Source: Alphaproteobacteria bacterium
GTDB lineage: Bacteria > Pseudomonadota > Alphaproteobacteria > Ferrovibrionales > Ferrovibrionaceae
Assembly (NCBI GenBank): GCA_947473805.1
Contig: CANJGB010000023.1
Coordinates: forward strand, 1 to 55,287
Direction of reading: 5' to 3'
Length of the DNA: 55,287 nucleotides
Positions 43,538 to 54,365 of the stretch are shown here, piece after piece. The number at the start of each line of letters is the position of its first letter. Positions within the stretch are counted from its first letter, which is position 1. The notes beneath the pieces were generated by a model. That model was given only the letters and a program-made list of their open reading frames with translations, made no database searches and was not told where the DNA came from. The position numbers were made by a program, and so were the translations under genes.

Positions 43538-44353
43538 GTGAACCGCCGGCGCCTGTGCGGCCTGTGGGCCACGCTCTTCGTCGCATCCTCTGCGGCTGCC
43601 GCGGAGCCCGGCCGGGTGGCATCGATAAACCTGTGCACCGATCAGCTGGCGCTGGCGCTGCTGCCGCCGGAACGGATCGTCTCGCTCAGCTACCTCGCGA
43701 CTGACCCGAACGTTTCCTACTTCCATGCGCGGGCGCGTGCCTTCCCCACCAATCGGGCCACCGCAGAGGAATTGCTGCAGACAAAGCCTGATCTGGTACT
43801 GGCCGACAGGTATGCGGCACGCCCCACCGTCGCGATGCTGGAGCGCTTCGGGATCGACGTCTGGCGCTTCGACCAGCCTGCCGGCGTTGACGGCATCGTG
43901 GCCGAGCTGGAGCGCCTTGGCGCTGCCCTGGGTGTCGAGGATCGGGCAAGGCAACTTGCCGCTGACATGCGGACCCGGATTGCCACTGCCCGGCAACAGG
44001 TGACGCCGGGCGCGACCATTGCCTTCTTCCACCCGAATTCCTGGGCAAGTGGCGCGGGCACCCTGGCTGACGCGGCCCTGGCCGAACTTGGACTGTCGAA
44101 CGCTGTCGGCTCCGCCGGCTACCAGTCGTTCTCTCTGGAACGGCTGCTGGCCACCCGCGCCGATTTCCTGGCCATCCCGACGGACCAGAGCGCGGCATTC
44201 TCGCAGGCAGCAGCCGTGCTGAACCACCCCGCCATCGTCGCCCGCTGGCCCAGCAACCGGCGCATTGAACTGGCCGGCAACAACCTCATCTGCGGCGGCC
44301 CGTTCTTCGCCGAAGCCGTTGAGAAAATCGCGGTCGCGACGGCGCTAAAATAA
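43538..44353 (+). CDS. BtuF/HmuT-type periplasmic binding protein
   Basis: A 271-residue cluster A-type solute-binding protein, family PF01497, that binds cobalamin, heme or an iron chelate. It has a signal peptide (cleavage near Ala22-Ala-Glu) followed by RVASINLCTDQLALALLP and by the KPDLVLADRY signature. The start is GTG 43538. No permease or ATPase gene follows; a terminator comes directly after it, so it works with transport genes elsewhere or has another role. Confidence 0.82.
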   Translation: MNRRRLCGLWATLFVASSAAAAEPGRVASINLCTDQLALALLPPERIVSLSYLATDPNVSYFHARARAFPTNRATAEELLQTKPDLVLADRYAARPTVAMLERFGIDVWRFDQPAGVDGIVAELERLGAALGVEDRARQLAADMRTRIATARQQVTPGATIAFFHPNSWASGAGTLADAALAELGLSNAVGSAGYQSFSLERLLATRADFLAIPTDQSAAFSQAAAVLNHPAIVARWPSNRRIELAGNNLICGGPFFAEAVEKIAVATALK

Positions 44354-44380
44354 AAAGGCCCCGCACAAAGCGGGGCCTTT
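44354..44380. terminator. Bidirectional terminator between the binding-protein gene and hppA
   Basis: An 11-bp perfect stem (AAAGGCCCCGC at 44354-44364 with 44370-44380) and 5-nt loop lies between two convergent genes. The minus strand continues into TTTTTATTTT, so it terminates hppA strongly; on the plus strand only a short T run follows. Confidence 0.88.
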
Positions 44381-44396
44381 CACGGATCCAGCCGTT

Positions 44397-46499
44397 TTAG
44401 TGCGCGAGCACCGCGAGCAGCAGCAACGCGACGATGTTGCTGATCTTGATCATCGGGTTGACCGCCGGACCAGCAGTGTCCTTGTACGGATCGCCGACAG
44501 TGTCACCGGTCACGGCCGCCTTGTGGGCTTCGGAGCCCTTCATGTGGCGGACGCCCGCGGCGTCAACGAAGCCATCCTCGAACGACTTCTTGGCGTTGTC
44601 CCAGGCGCCGCCGCCAGCCGTCATCGAGATCGCCACAAACAGGCCGGTCACGATGATACCGAGCAGCATGGCGCCGACCGAGGCCAGGGCGTCGGCCTGC
44701 GTCGCGATCGCGTTGATCACGAAGTACAGGACGACCGGCGACAGCACGGGCAGCAGCGACGGGATGATCATCTCCTTGATCGCCGCCTTGGTCAGCATGT
44801 CGACCGCCCGGGCATAATCGGGCTTCGCCGTGCCGGCCATGATGCCGGGGATTTCCTTGAACTGACGACGGACTTCAACGACGACCGACCCGGCCGCACG
44901 TCCCACCGCCGTCATGCCCATGGCGCCGAACAGGTACGGCTGCATGCCGCCGATCAGAAGGCCGATGACCACGAACGGGTTGGTGAGCGAGAAGTCGATG
45001 TTCCCGAGGCTGTAGAACTTGATGTCCTCGGTGAACGCCGCGAACAGCACCAGGGCGCCGAGACCGGCCGAGCCGATGGCGTAGCCCTTGGTCACCGCCT
45101 TGGTGGTGTTGCCGACCGCATCCAGCGCGTCTGTGGTCTTGCGGACCTCCTTCGGCATTTCGGCCATTTCGGCAATGCCGCCGGCGTTGTCCGTCACCGG
45201 ACCGTAGGCGTCGAGCGCCACGATCATGCCGGCAAGCGAAAGCATCGAGGTCACCGCGATGGCGATGCCATAGAGGCCGCCCAGCTTGTCGCTGACCAGG
45301 ATGCCGGCGCAGATGATCAGCGCCGGGATCGCGGTCGCTTCCATCGAGACGGCCAGACCCTGGATCACGTTCGTGCCGTGGCCCGTGGTGGAAGCCTGGG
45401 CCACGCTGCGCACCGGGCGATAGTTGGTGCCGGTGTAGTACTCGGTGATCCAGACAATGGCCGCGGTGACCAGCAGGCCGACAATGCCGCACCAGAACAG
45501 CGACATCGGGGTAAACGTCTTGCCCGCAACCGTCATGACCGGAGCGTCCATCGCTGCGAACACCCAGTTGGTGATCGGGTACAGCGCAATCGCCGACAGC
45601 ACGCCTGTGACGATCAGGCCCTTGTACAGCGCGCCCATGATGTTCGTGCCGCCGCCGAGGCGGACAAAGTACGTACCGATGATGGAGGTCACGATGCCGG
45701 CCGCGCCAATCGCCAGCGGATACAGCATCGCCGCATCGACCATGGCGGTCTTCGCAAAGAAGATCGACGCCAGGACCATGGTGGCCACAATCGACACCAC
45801 ATAGGTCTCGAACAGGTCGGCGGCCATGCCGGCGCAATCGCCGACGTTGTCGCCGACATTGTCCGCGATCACGGCCGGGTTGCGCGGATCATCTTCCGGG
45901 ATGCCAGCTTCAACCTTGCCGACCAGATCGGCGCCGACGTCGGCGCCCTTGGTGAAGATACCGCCGCCGAGGCGGGCGAAGATCGAGATCAGCGAGGCAC
46001 CGAAGCCGAGCGCCACCAGCGCATCGACGGTCGCGCGACCCTCAAGACCAAGGACCGTGCGCAGAATGACGAAATAGACGGCGACGGCCAGCAAGGCGAG
46101 GCCCACGACCAGCATGCCGGTGATCGCGCCAGATTTGAACGAGAGGTCGAGGCCGCGGGCCAGGCTCTGGCGGGCGCCTTCGGCCGTGCGGACGTTGGCC
46201 CGCACCGAGACGTTCATGCCGATAAAGCCGGCCGCGCCTGACAGGATCGCGCCGATGGCGAAGCCGACGGCGGCGTACCAGTTAAGAGCAAAGAACAGGA
46301 TGATGAAGACGACCACGCCGACGGCGGCAATGGTGGTGTACTGGCGGTTCAGATAGGCGGAGGCGCCGGCCTGGATCGCGGCGGCGATCTCCTGCATCCG
46401 GGCATTACCCGGGCTGGCCTTGAGCACAGACATCGACGTGACGATGCCATAGAGAATTGCCAGCACACCGCAGGCGATGGTGAACCACAGTACGTTCAT
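44397..46499 (-). CDS. hppA: Membrane-bound proton-translocating pyrophosphatase (K+-independent type)
   Basis: HppA couples pyrophosphate hydrolysis to proton pumping across the inner membrane. The 700-residue protein has about sixteen membrane helices and the active-site acidic stretches [33 protein letters not shown] and the [12 protein letters not shown] segment. The [10 protein letters not shown] motif carries lysine where K+-dependent enzymes have alanine, marking the K+-independent class. It is the last gene of the minus-strand run from rpiB and has its own leader. Confidence 0.97.
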   Translation of the reverse strand: MNVLWFTIACGVLAILYGIVTSMSVLKASPGNARMQEIAAAIQAGASAYLNRQYTTIAAVGVVVFIILFFALNWYAAVGFAIGAILSGAAGFIGMNVSVRANVRTAEGARQSLARGLDLSFKSGAITGMLVVGLALLAVAVYFVILRTVLGLEGRATVDALVALGFGASLISIFARLGGGIFTKGADVGADLVGKVEAGIPEDDPRNPAVIADNVGDNVGDCAGMAADLFETYVVSIVATMVLASIFFAKTAMVDAAMLYPLAIGAAGIVTSIIGTYFVRLGGGTNIMGALYKGLIVTGVLSAIALYPITNWVFAAMDAPVMTVAGKTFTPMSLFWCGIVGLLVTAAIVWITEYYTGTNYRPVRSVAQASTTGHGTNVIQGLAVSMEATAIPALIICAGILVSDKLGGLYGIAIAVTSMLSLAGMIVALDAYGPVTDNAGGIAEMAEMPKEVRKTTDALDAVGNTTKAVTKGYAIGSAGLGALVLFAAFTEDIKFYSLGNIDFSLTNPFVVIGLLIGGMQPYLFGAMGMTAVGRAAGSVVVEVRRQFKEIPGIMAGTAKPDYARAVDMLTKAAIKEMIIPSLLPVLSPVVLYFVINAIATQADALASVGAMLLGIIVTGLFVAISMTAGGGAWDNAKKSFEDGFVDAAGVRHMKGSEAHKAAVTGDTVGDPYKDTAGPAVNPMIKISNIVALLLLAVLAH

Positions 46500-46604
46500 G
46501 GGAATGGCCCCTCGATCTTTCTTGGTCTTTGGTCCGTCCCGGGCTCGGGAAAGCGCGGGAACGGGCCGATTTCCGCGTTACGCGGCAGGGAAAAAATCCG
46601 GCGG

Positions 46605-46660
46605 TATATGCCAGACTTGACCCATGGACGCAACACCTAGCGGTAGGGGGAAGTACCGCT
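46605..46660 (-). promoter_or_regulatory. Candidate hppA promoter and upstream hairpin
   Basis: In the 172-bp gap before hppA the minus strand has TTGCGT (46633-46628), a 17-bp spacer and CATATA (46610-46605), a weak sigma70-type match. Just upstream is a 7-bp hairpin, AGCGGTA/TACCGCT (46639-46645 with 46654-46660), without a T run; it may be the end of the FliL-like transcript. Both are tentative. Confidence 0.3.
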
Positions 46661-46671
46661 GCGGGGTTCGG

Positions 46672-47154
46672 CTAGCCGCCGATACGGACGGCCTGGACGA
46701 CAAGGACCTCGGAGAGGACTCCGGGGCCGGTGATCCGTTCGGCCTGGGCCAGGAGGCGGCGCTTGACCGCCTCGATGTCGTCCTGCTCCCAGCCGTTCGC
46801 CGTTCCGATGGGATTGGCCACCAATTCTACGATAAAAGTGTCGCGGATTCGCGGCACCAGCGCCTGCACCTTTGGCAGGTTGTCCTTCGCCGCCACTTCC
46901 AGTTCGAAGAGCACCATCATCTGCCGGCGGCCTCCCTTGGCACCTGGCGGCAGCGGAGCGCTCATCGGCTCCAGCTTTACATACACACCCTTGGGAGCCG
47001 CGACCGGGGCCGGCGGCGGCGGTTCAGGCTCGGCTGCGTGTTTCGGGGCCTCCGCGGCGGCTTGCTTCGGCATCAGTAGAAAAGCGGCGCCGCCGCCGCC
47101 TGCGGCCAGCAGGAAGACAACGCCTCCGATAATCAGAATGAGCTTTTTGTTCAT
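46672..47154 (-). CDS. FliL-like membrane protein
   Basis: A 160-residue single-pass membrane protein: residues 5-28 form one hydrophobic helix (LILIIGGVVFLLAAGGGGAA), followed by a proline/alanine linker and a periplasmic domain with VYVKLEPMSAPLPP and a closing SEVLVVQAVRIGG. This is the layout of FliL, which acts at the flagellar stator. No flagellar gene is nearby; it lies between thiL and hppA. It may be a non-flagellar paralogue. Confidence 0.72.
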   Translation of the reverse strand: MNKKLILIIGGVVFLLAAGGGGAAFLLMPKQAAAEAPKHAAEPEPPPPAPVAAPKGVYVKLEPMSAPLPPGAKGGRRQMMVLFELEVAAKDNLPKVQALVPRIRDTFIVELVANPIGTANGWEQDDIEAVKRRLLAQAERITGPGVLSEVLVVQAVRIGG

Positions 47155-47215
47155 GGCGACGGTCCCGATTGCGGGTCGAGTCTAAGCAGGGACAGTTAGC
47201 AAAGCGTTATCGGGC

Positions 47216-48196
47216 CTAGAAGTGGCGAAACCCCTGGCGTTCGAACAGGACAGGCTGGCCCTGCTTGCCAAGGACTGTCACCCCCCGTCCTGCCCTGCAG
47301 TGACCGATGCGCGTAATCGGGGTCCACAGTTCCCGCGACAACGATGCGATCATGCCCGCAGCAGCCACTGGCGCCGTAAACAGCAGTTCATAGTCGTCAC
47401 CACCGGTCACCATTTCGCGCAACCAGCCAGCATCATTTTCAACGCAGGCCTGCGCCTCAACCGACTGCGGGAACGTGTCGAGTTCCAGCGTAATCGCCAC
47501 GTGCGAATAGTCGGCGATGTGCCCAGCATCCTGGATAAGTCCGTCCGATACATCCAGCCCCGACGTTGCGAATTCGCGCAAGCGTTGACCGAGTTCAATC
47601 CGGGGTTCGGGGTAGCGCAACCGCTTGAGCAAAAAGTCGGGCTGCTGTGCAGCGAGGCCCTTCAGCTTGCCCAGTTTCATAGCTAGGCCCAGAGCGGCGT
47701 CGCCGATGGTGCCGGAAACATACAGATCGTCGCCAACCTTCGCGCCGTTGCGGCGCAGCATCTTTCCGGGCGGCACTTCACCGAAAATCGTGATGGTCGC
47801 CACCAGCGGGCCGCCGGTCGCGGTTGTGTCTCCGCCGACAAGATGGATGCCGTACGTTTTTTGGTCTGCGGCAAGGCCACCGGAGAATCCGGCCAGCCAT
47901 GCCTCGTCTACTTGTCGCGGCAGGGCGAGTGCCAGGACATAAGACACCGGGCGCGCGCCCATCGCGGCGAGGTCGGACAGGTTGACGCGCAGTAGCTTGC
48001 GCGCAATCGCGTCTGGACCGTCATCGTCAGTGAAATGAACGCCCGAGACCACGCAATCGGTGGATACCACCAGGTCCTGGCGATTGTCGTGGCGAATGAG
48101 TGCGGCGTCGTCGGTGAGGTCGAACGCGCCGGGATCATTTTCGGTCAGCGGCGCGAAATATCGGGCGATCAGCCCGAATTCATCCGGTCTGGGCAT
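47216..48196 (-). CDS. thiL: Thiamine-monophosphate kinase
   Basis: ThiL phosphorylates thiamine phosphate to thiamine diphosphate. The 326-residue protein has the PurM-like fold with FDLTDDAALI (25-34), STDCVVSGVHF, the GGDTTATGGPL motif, SGLDVSDGLIQD and the VTGGDDYELLFT segment. ATG 48196 lies inside the end of nusB (17-bp overlap), the usual nusB-thiL linkage. Confidence 0.95.
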   Translation of the reverse strand: MPRPDEFGLIARYFAPLTENDPGAFDLTDDAALIRHDNRQDLVVSTDCVVSGVHFTDDDGPDAIARKLLRVNLSDLAAMGARPVSYVLALALPRQVDEAWLAGFSGGLAADQKTYGIHLVGGDTTATGGPLVATITIFGEVPPGKMLRRNGAKVGDDLYVSGTIGDAALGLAMKLGKLKGLAAQQPDFLLKRLRYPEPRIELGQRLREFATSGLDVSDGLIQDAGHIADYSHVAITLELDTFPQSVEAQACVENDAGWLREMVTGGDDYELLFTAPVAAAGMIASLSRELWTPITRIGHCRAGRGVTVLGKQGQPVLFERQGFRHF

Positions 48197-48686
48197 CACC
48201 GCCAACGGACGCGCGCGCCAGGTCCTCGGCACGATAGCGCTGGGCTATCCGGTCCAGCACCCCGTTTACCAGACGCGGTTCGGTGCCGCTGAAAAACGCA
48301 TTTGCAAGTTCGACATACTCGTTAATCGCTGAACGCGGCGGCACGTCGGTACGGACCATGACTTCGTAGGCACCGGCCCTGACAATCGCCCGTAAGGTCG
48401 TCTCCAGACGCTCGACCTTGCGTTCCTTGTCGAGCATCTCGTTCAGGGCCGCATCGATCTCGACCTGTCGCGCCGACGTGCCGCGCACCAGATCAGCAAA
48501 CCAGTTTGCATCGGCCGGACGTGCAGCCTCACCCTCGACCTTCTTGCCCAGGCGATGGCGTACGAATTCGGCAATGGTCAGTTCCGGATCGGCCTGGGCC
48601 AGATCGATCTGATACAGCGCCTGCACCGCCGCAAGTCTCGCAGCCCGCCGGCGGCCACCGCCAGACTTGAGGGGCACATCACTCAC
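48180..48686 (-). CDS. nusB: Transcription antitermination factor NusB
   Basis: NusB binds boxA RNA in rRNA antitermination. The 168-residue helical protein has [20 protein letters not shown] at the N-terminus, [18 protein letters not shown] near 108-125 and the C-terminal [30 protein letters not shown]. The start is GTG 48686 overlapping the ribH stop (GTGA). It links riboflavin synthesis genes to thiL. Confidence 0.95.
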   Translation of the reverse strand: MSDVPLKSGGGRRRAARLAAVQALYQIDLAQADPELTIAEFVRHRLGKKVEGEAARPADANWFADLVRGTSARQVEIDAALNEMLDKERKVERLETTLRAIVRAGAYEVMVRTDVPPRSAINEYVELANAFFSGTEPRLVNGVLDRIAQRYRAEDLARASVGGDAQTG

Positions 48687-49123
48687 GCGTCGAGCCCGTA
48701 CTGCCGACGCAGCGCAATCAGCGACAAAGCCGCGCGCGCCGCGCCGCCGCCCTTGTCTTCGCCGGACCGGCGCGCCCGCGCCCAGGCCTGGTCCTCGTTT
48801 TCCACGGTCAGGATGCCGTTGCCGATGGCCAGCCCCTCGCCCACACCGAGGTCCATGATGCCGCGCGCGCTCTCGTTCGACACCGTATCGTAGTGGGTGG
48901 TCTCGCCACGGATGACACAACCAAGCGCCACATAACCATCGAAGCGATCCGTTTCCGCCGCAATACCAATGGCCAGTGGAATCTCCAGCGCGCCGGGAAC
49001 ATTGACGCGCTCGTACGTCGCCTGAGCCGCATCGAGCGCAGCGATACAGCCTTCCGCCAGTGCATCGGAGATGTCGTCGTAGAAGCGCGCCTCGACGACG
49101 AGAAGATGCAGACGCCGTGCCAT
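48683..49123 (-). CDS. ribH: 6,7-dimethyl-8-ribityllumazine synthase
   Basis: RibH condenses the ribityl pyrimidine with 3,4-dihydroxybutanone phosphate. The 146-residue protein has [13 protein letters not shown] (39-51), [14 protein letters not shown] (66-79) with the catalytic histidine, and [11 protein letters not shown]. It begins directly at the end of the ribBA gene with no gap. Confidence 0.97.
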   Translation of the reverse strand: MARRLHLLVVEARFYDDISDALAEGCIAALDAAQATYERVNVPGALEIPLAIGIAAETDRFDGYVALGCVIRGETTHYDTVSNESARGIMDLGVGEGLAIGNGILTVENEDQAWARARRSGEDKGGGAARAALSLIALRRQYGLDA

Positions 49124-50239
49124 TTAATCGCCCTCGGCGCGCGGCGTGGCGCGCCGCTCGGCGACCTTGAGGCCGTAACCTTCGAGGCCCACCAGGTCGC
49201 GCTGATTGTTCGACAGCAGGATCATGTCCTTGACGCCAAGGTCGAGCAGGATCTGGGCACCCACGCCGTAGTCGCGCAACACACCCATATCAACCGGTTT
49301 GCCTTCGAGGTAACGGCGAAGGTTGTTCGCCAGTGGGGTTTCGCCGGCCTCGCGGATGAGGATGACAACACCCCGCTCCGCCTCACCGATCAGTTTCATG
49401 GCGCCGTGCAGACTGGACGACGAACGTCCGACCACACCCAGCACATCATAGAAAACCTGCAGCGCATGGACGCGCACCAGCACCGGTTCGCCATCTGCCA
49501 CGTCGCCCTTAACCAGGGCGATATGTTCCGAACCATCGACCACGTTGCGATAGATGATGACGTTGTACTTGCCGCCCCACCGGCTCTCCATCGGGATCTC
49601 GATCTCGCGGCGCACCAGATTGTCGTTGATGCGGCGATAGGCGATCAGGTCCGCGATGGTCGCGATCTTCAGGTTGTGAAACTGGGCGAACTGCACGAGG
49701 TCAGGCAAGCGCGCCATGCTGCCATCATCGTTCATGATCTCGCAAATCACGCCGGCAGGGTTCAACCCGGCCAGGCGGGCAATATCCACCGCGGCCTCGG
49801 TGTGGCCGGCACGCACCAGGGTGCCGCCGTCACGGGCCATGAGCGGAAATACGTGGCCAGGCGAACCAATATCGCGCGGACCCTTGGTAGGATCGATGGC
49901 GACCTGGATGGTGTGCGAGCGGTCGGCCGCCGAAATTCCGGTCGTCACGCCTTCGCGTGCCTCGATCGACACGGTGAAGGCGGTCTGGTGACGGGTCGAA
50001 TTGTCGCGGGCCATCAGGGGCAGGCCGAGCTGTTCGACGCGTTCGCGGGTAATTGCCGCGCAGATCAGGCCACGGCCATAGCGGGCCATGAAGTTGATCG
50101 CCTCGGGCGTGCATTTTTCCGCGGGAATGTAGAGGTCGCCCTCATTCTCGCGGTCCTCGTCATCGACAAGGATGACCATCTTGCCGGCACGCGCGTCAGC
50201 GATGATCTCTTCGATATGGGATAGGTAACGGCGGTACAT
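49124..50239 (-). CDS. ribB: 3,4-dihydroxy-2-butanone-4-phosphate synthase with degenerate GTP-cyclohydrolase-II-like domain
   Basis: The N-terminal 200 residues are a complete RibB domain: DDEDRENEGDLYI with the acidic loop, RGLICAAIT, RHQTAFTVSIEAREGVTTGIS and AGHTEAAVDIARLAGL. The C-terminal 165 residues have the RibA fold position, but the zinc-binding ECLTGD...RCDCG segment of GTP cyclohydrolase II is replaced by VRVHALQVFYDVLG and following residues without cysteines. This domain is therefore probably not a cyclohydrolase, and RibA should be encoded elsewhere. Its start shares one base with the ribE stop (TAATG). Confidence 0.93.
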   Translation of the reverse strand: MYRRYLSHIEEIIADARAGKMVILVDDEDRENEGDLYIPAEKCTPEAINFMARYGRGLICAAITRERVEQLGLPLMARDNSTRHQTAFTVSIEAREGVTTGISAADRSHTIQVAIDPTKGPRDIGSPGHVFPLMARDGGTLVRAGHTEAAVDIARLAGLNPAGVICEIMNDDGSMARLPDLVQFAQFHNLKIATIADLIAYRRINDNLVRREIEIPMESRWGGKYNVIIYRNVVDGSEHIALVKGDVADGEPVLVRVHALQVFYDVLGVVGRSSSSLHGAMKLIGEAERGVVILIREAGETPLANNLRRYLEGKPVDMGVLRDYGVGAQILLDLGVKDMILLSNNQRDLVGLEGYGLKVAERRATPRAEGD

Positions 50240-50832
50240 TATTTGCCTTCGGTTTCTGCCAGCCGCGCAACGTAGCGGGCCAGCACATCGATTTCGATAT
50301 TCACGCGGTCGCCAACCTTGATGTCTTGAAAGGACGTCACCTGCCGCGTGTGGGGGATCAGGTTCACGCCGAAGCGTCGGCCCTCGACCTCGTTCACCGT
50401 CAGCGATACGCCGTTGATCGCGACTGAACCCTTCGAGGCGACGAACCGCTGCAGCCGTTCCGGTAGTTCGAACGTCGCCCGCAGCGAATCACCCTCCGCC
50501 CTCAACGCGACGACACTGGCAATGCCATCCACATGACCGGAAACGATGTGACCGCCAAGTTCGTCGCCGACCCGCAGGCTGCGCTCGAGATTGATCGCAC
50601 GTCCTTCGCGCCAGTCGCCGAGGGTCGAAAGATTTAGCGACTCCGCCGAAACATCGACCGAAAACCAATCGGGTCCCTTGGCAACAACGGTCAGGCACAC
50701 GCCATCGCAACAGATCGATGCACCCATGTCGATGCCGCTGGTGTCGTATGACGTCTGAAGGACAAAGCGGGTGTCGCCACGCTTTTCGACCGCGCGCACG
50801 GCGCCGACGTCGGTGATGATACCGGTGAACAT
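50239..50832 (-). CDS. ribE: Riboflavin synthase, alpha chain
   Basis: This enzyme dismutates two ribityllumazines into riboflavin. The 197-residue protein is a tandem of two lumazine-binding barrels: MFTGIITDVGAV and GASICCDGVCLTVV in the first, GHIVSGHVDGIASV and KGSVAINGVSLTVNEVEG in the second. It follows ribD by 9 bp and overlaps ribBA by one base. Confidence 0.97.
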   Translation of the reverse strand: MFTGIITDVGAVRAVEKRGDTRFVLQTSYDTSGIDMGASICCDGVCLTVVAKGPDWFSVDVSAESLNLSTLGDWREGRAINLERSLRVGDELGGHIVSGHVDGIASVVALRAEGDSLRATFELPERLQRFVASKGSVAINGVSLTVNEVEGRRFGVNLIPHTRQVTSFQDIKVGDRVNIEIDVLARYVARLAETEGK

Positions 50833-50841
50833 GGCCCCTTC

Positions 50842-51921
50842 TTAATGCTTGCGGGCGAAGGTTTCCAGAACGTCGTCGCCCAATGCCTCAGTCTCCAGAT
50901 GGTGCCACTGCAGGGCCTGATCAAGCCGGTCCACCCCGAACGCGGCCACGGCGGGGACGCCATCGCCGCCCATAACCTTGGCCGCCCGGAACCAGGCCAG
51001 CCGGTCGACCAGGCCCAGACGCAGAAGGGCCCCGATCAGACCACCCCCGCCTTCCACAAGGATGGAGGTCAGGCCGCGATGGCCCAGGGCGGCAAAGGCC
51101 TCTCCGAGATCAAGGGCGCTGTCAGGTCCCGTGCCGACTGGAATGACCTCGATACCAGCCTGTTCATAGGCCTTAAGCCGGGTTCTGTCGGCGTCACGGC
51201 GAGTTACGAGCCACGTCGGAATCTGCCGCGCACCAGATACCAGTTTCGCCGTCAACGGCAGGCGAAGACGGCCATCAATGACGACACGCACCCGCGGGCG
51301 ACCGCCGAAACCGGGCAGCCGACAAGTCAGTTCAGGATTGTCCACCGCGGCGGTCACCGCGCCCACCATCACCGCATCATTTTGCGCGCGCAGCGCGTGG
51401 GCGTGCTGCAACGCCCGCGGCCCGGTAATCCATTTGCTTTCGCCGGCATGGGTGGCGATCCGCCCGTCCAGGGTTGAGGCGATCTTGGCGACGACCAGCG
51501 GCCGGCCAGCCTCGATCCGCATCAGGAAGCCGGCAGTAATCGCCGTAGCGTCGACCGACAGCACCCCTTCCGTTACGTCAATGCCGGCTTCCCGCAGCCT
51601 GGCCAGACCACCGCCGGACACGCGCGGATCTGGATCTCGAATGGCGACAACGCAGCGGGCAATGCCGGCCGCGACAAGCGCATCTGCGCAGGGCGGCGTC
51701 TTGCCGTGGTGTGAACAGGGTTCCAGGGTGACATAGGCCGTGGCGCCCTGGGCCGCAGCCCCCGCACGCTGCAGGGCCTCGGCCTCGGCATGCGGTCGAC
51801 CGCCGGGCTGGGTCCAGCCCCGACCGACCACCCGGCTATCGGCCACAATGACGCAACCGACAGCCGGGTTTGGCCACGTCTCTCCCAAGCCCCGCCGCGC
51901 CAGGGCGAGGGCCTGGCGCAT
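50842..51921 (-). CDS. ribD: Bifunctional riboflavin deaminase/reductase RibD
   Basis: RibD deaminates and then reduces the pyrimidine intermediate. Its 359 residues contain a cytidine-deaminase-like domain with zinc ligands His44 and Glu46 (HAEAEAL), Cys69 and Cys78 (EPCSHHGKTPPCADAL), and a reductase domain beginning about residue 145 with RPLVVAKIASTLDGRIA and ending with the LVEGGGGLIGALLR motif. ATG 51921 is 22 bp after the nrdR stop. Some RibD proteins begin about nine residues earlier, but no start codon is available there. Confidence 0.95.
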   Translation of the reverse strand: MRQALALARRGLGETWPNPAVGCVIVADSRVVGRGWTQPGGRPHAEAEALQRAGAAAQGATAYVTLEPCSHHGKTPPCADALVAAGIARCVVAIRDPDPRVSGGGLARLREAGIDVTEGVLSVDATAITAGFLMRIEAGRPLVVAKIASTLDGRIATHAGESKWITGPRALQHAHALRAQNDAVMVGAVTAAVDNPELTCRLPGFGGRPRVRVVIDGRLRLPLTAKLVSGARQIPTWLVTRRDADRTRLKAYEQAGIEVIPVGTGPDSALDLGEAFAALGHRGLTSILVEGGGGLIGALLRLGLVDRLAWFRAAKVMGGDGVPAVAAFGVDRLDQALQWHHLETEALGDDVLETFARKH

Positions 51922-51943
51922 GTACCGGGCGTCCAGCGACGGA

Positions 51944-52408
51944 TCAGTCGTTTTCGGGGCGTTCACCGAGCTTGCCGACGAAGTCCTCGAAGTCCTTCGC
52001 CTCGCGGAAGTTGCGGTACACGGACGCAAAGCGGACATACGCCACGGGGTCGATCGCCGCGAGGCCCTCCATGACGAGGGCGCCGATCTGGTCGGAATTC
52101 ACCTCGCTCTCACCCGAACTTTCCAGGCGACGCACGATCGAGTTGATCATGCGCTCCATGCGCTCGGGCTCGACTGGTCGCTTGCGCAGCGCGACGGCAA
52201 TGGAACGCGCCAGCTTGTCACGGTCGAATGGCACCCGCTGGTTGTTCTTCTTCAGCACCGTCAGTTCGCGCAACTGGATGCGCTCGAACGTGGTGAAGCG
52301 CGCACCGCAGCTCGGGCAATAGCGCCGCCGGCGGATCGACGTATTGTCTTCCGTCGGCCGCGAATCCTTTACCTGCGTGTCATCGTGACCGCAAAACGGA
52401 CAACGCAT
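51944..52408 (-). CDS. nrdR: Ribonucleotide reductase repressor NrdR
   Basis: NrdR represses ribonucleotide reductase genes by sensing (d)ATP. The 154-residue protein has an N-terminal zinc ribbon (Cys3, Cys6, Cys31, Cys34) and an ATP-cone domain from about residue 50 ([20 protein letters not shown]). It lies between glyA and ribD, the usual order in alphaproteobacteria. Confidence 0.97.
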   Translation of the reverse strand: MRCPFCGHDDTQVKDSRPTEDNTSIRRRRYCPSCGARFTTFERIQLRELTVLKKNNQRVPFDRDKLARSIAVALRKRPVEPERMERMINSIVRRLESSGESEVNSDQIGALVMEGLAAIDPVAYVRFASVYRNFREAKDFEDFVGKLGERPEND

Positions 52409-52435
52409 CTACTCTCCCCCTCCCCGCACGCCGGC

Positions 52436-53746
<1,311 letters not shown>

Positions 53747-53768
53747 GGACGCCTCTCGAAGCGAAAAA

Positions 53769-54224
53769 TCAGGAAGCCGTAACAGGGCCTTTGGTGAGTT
53801 TGGCGACGCGGCCGGCGTGGCGACCGCCCTCGAACGGGGTGGACATGAAAATCCGGACCATGTCGCGCGCCGTCTCGATGCCGGTCGTGCGGCTGCCAAT
53901 GGCCAGGATGTTCGCGTCGTTGTGCTGCCGTGCCAGGCGCGCGGTCAGGCCATCGTGGCACAGGGCGGCGCGCGCCTCGGGCACGCGGTTGGCGGCGATG
54001 GAAATGCCGATGCCGCTGCCACACACGATGACGCCACGGCTGGCCTTGCCGCTGGCGATCGCCTGGCCGGCAAGAAAGCCGAAATCGGGATAATCGACCG
54101 AGGCCAGACTGTCGGTGCCCAGGTCGAGGACGGCCAGGCCCATGCTCTCAAGTTCGTCCTTCAGCAGGACCTTGAGCTCATAGCCGGCATGATCTGATGC
54201 GAGCGCGACGAGGTCAGCGGGCAT
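53769..54224 (-). CDS. rpiB: Ribose-5-phosphate isomerase B
   Basis: RpiB interconverts ribose-5-phosphate and ribulose-5-phosphate. The 151-residue protein has [12 protein letters not shown] (7-18), the catalytic cysteine Cys68 in [14 protein letters not shown] and the histidine of [14 protein letters not shown]. It is probably the first gene of the long minus-strand run. A 141-bp gap separates it from the binding-protein gene. Confidence 0.95.
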   Translation of the reverse strand: MPADLVALASDHAGYELKVLLKDELESMGLAVLDLGTDSLASVDYPDFGFLAGQAIASGKASRGVIVCGSGIGISIAANRVPEARAALCHDGLTARLARQHNDANILAIGSRTTGIETARDMVRIFMSTPFEGGRHAGRVAKLTKGPVTAS

Positions 54225-54309
54225 GCCTGACGGACTTTTCCCAAGAGGTGAGCGGGCCAGACCAATACCATATCTGGCTTTCGCCTGTCACTTAACGCAC
54301 TAGCGCTCG

Positions 54310-54341
54310 AAAAGAAACGGCCCGGCGAAATCGCCGGGCCG
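54310..54341 (-). terminator. Rho-independent terminator of the binding-protein gene
   Basis: A 10-bp perfect stem (CGGCCCGGCG at 54318-54327 with 54332-54341) with a 4-nt loop is followed on the minus strand by TTTCTTTT, 24 bp after the gene's stop. Confidence 0.88.
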
Positions 54342-54365
54342 TGGAGCCAGAAAAGGACTTCAGTC

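Noticed and set aside
44400-46241. 613-residue open frame antisense to hppA
   Set aside because: It mirrors the codon structure of hppA in a GC-rich gene; the translation is rich in Arg, His, Asp and Gln, with no domain and no membrane segment. hppA itself is unmistakable.
50239-52435. FMN riboswitch before the riboflavin genes
   Set aside because: Gaps in the rib genes are 0-30 bp, and the conserved RFN-element segments are not visible before ribD or glyA.
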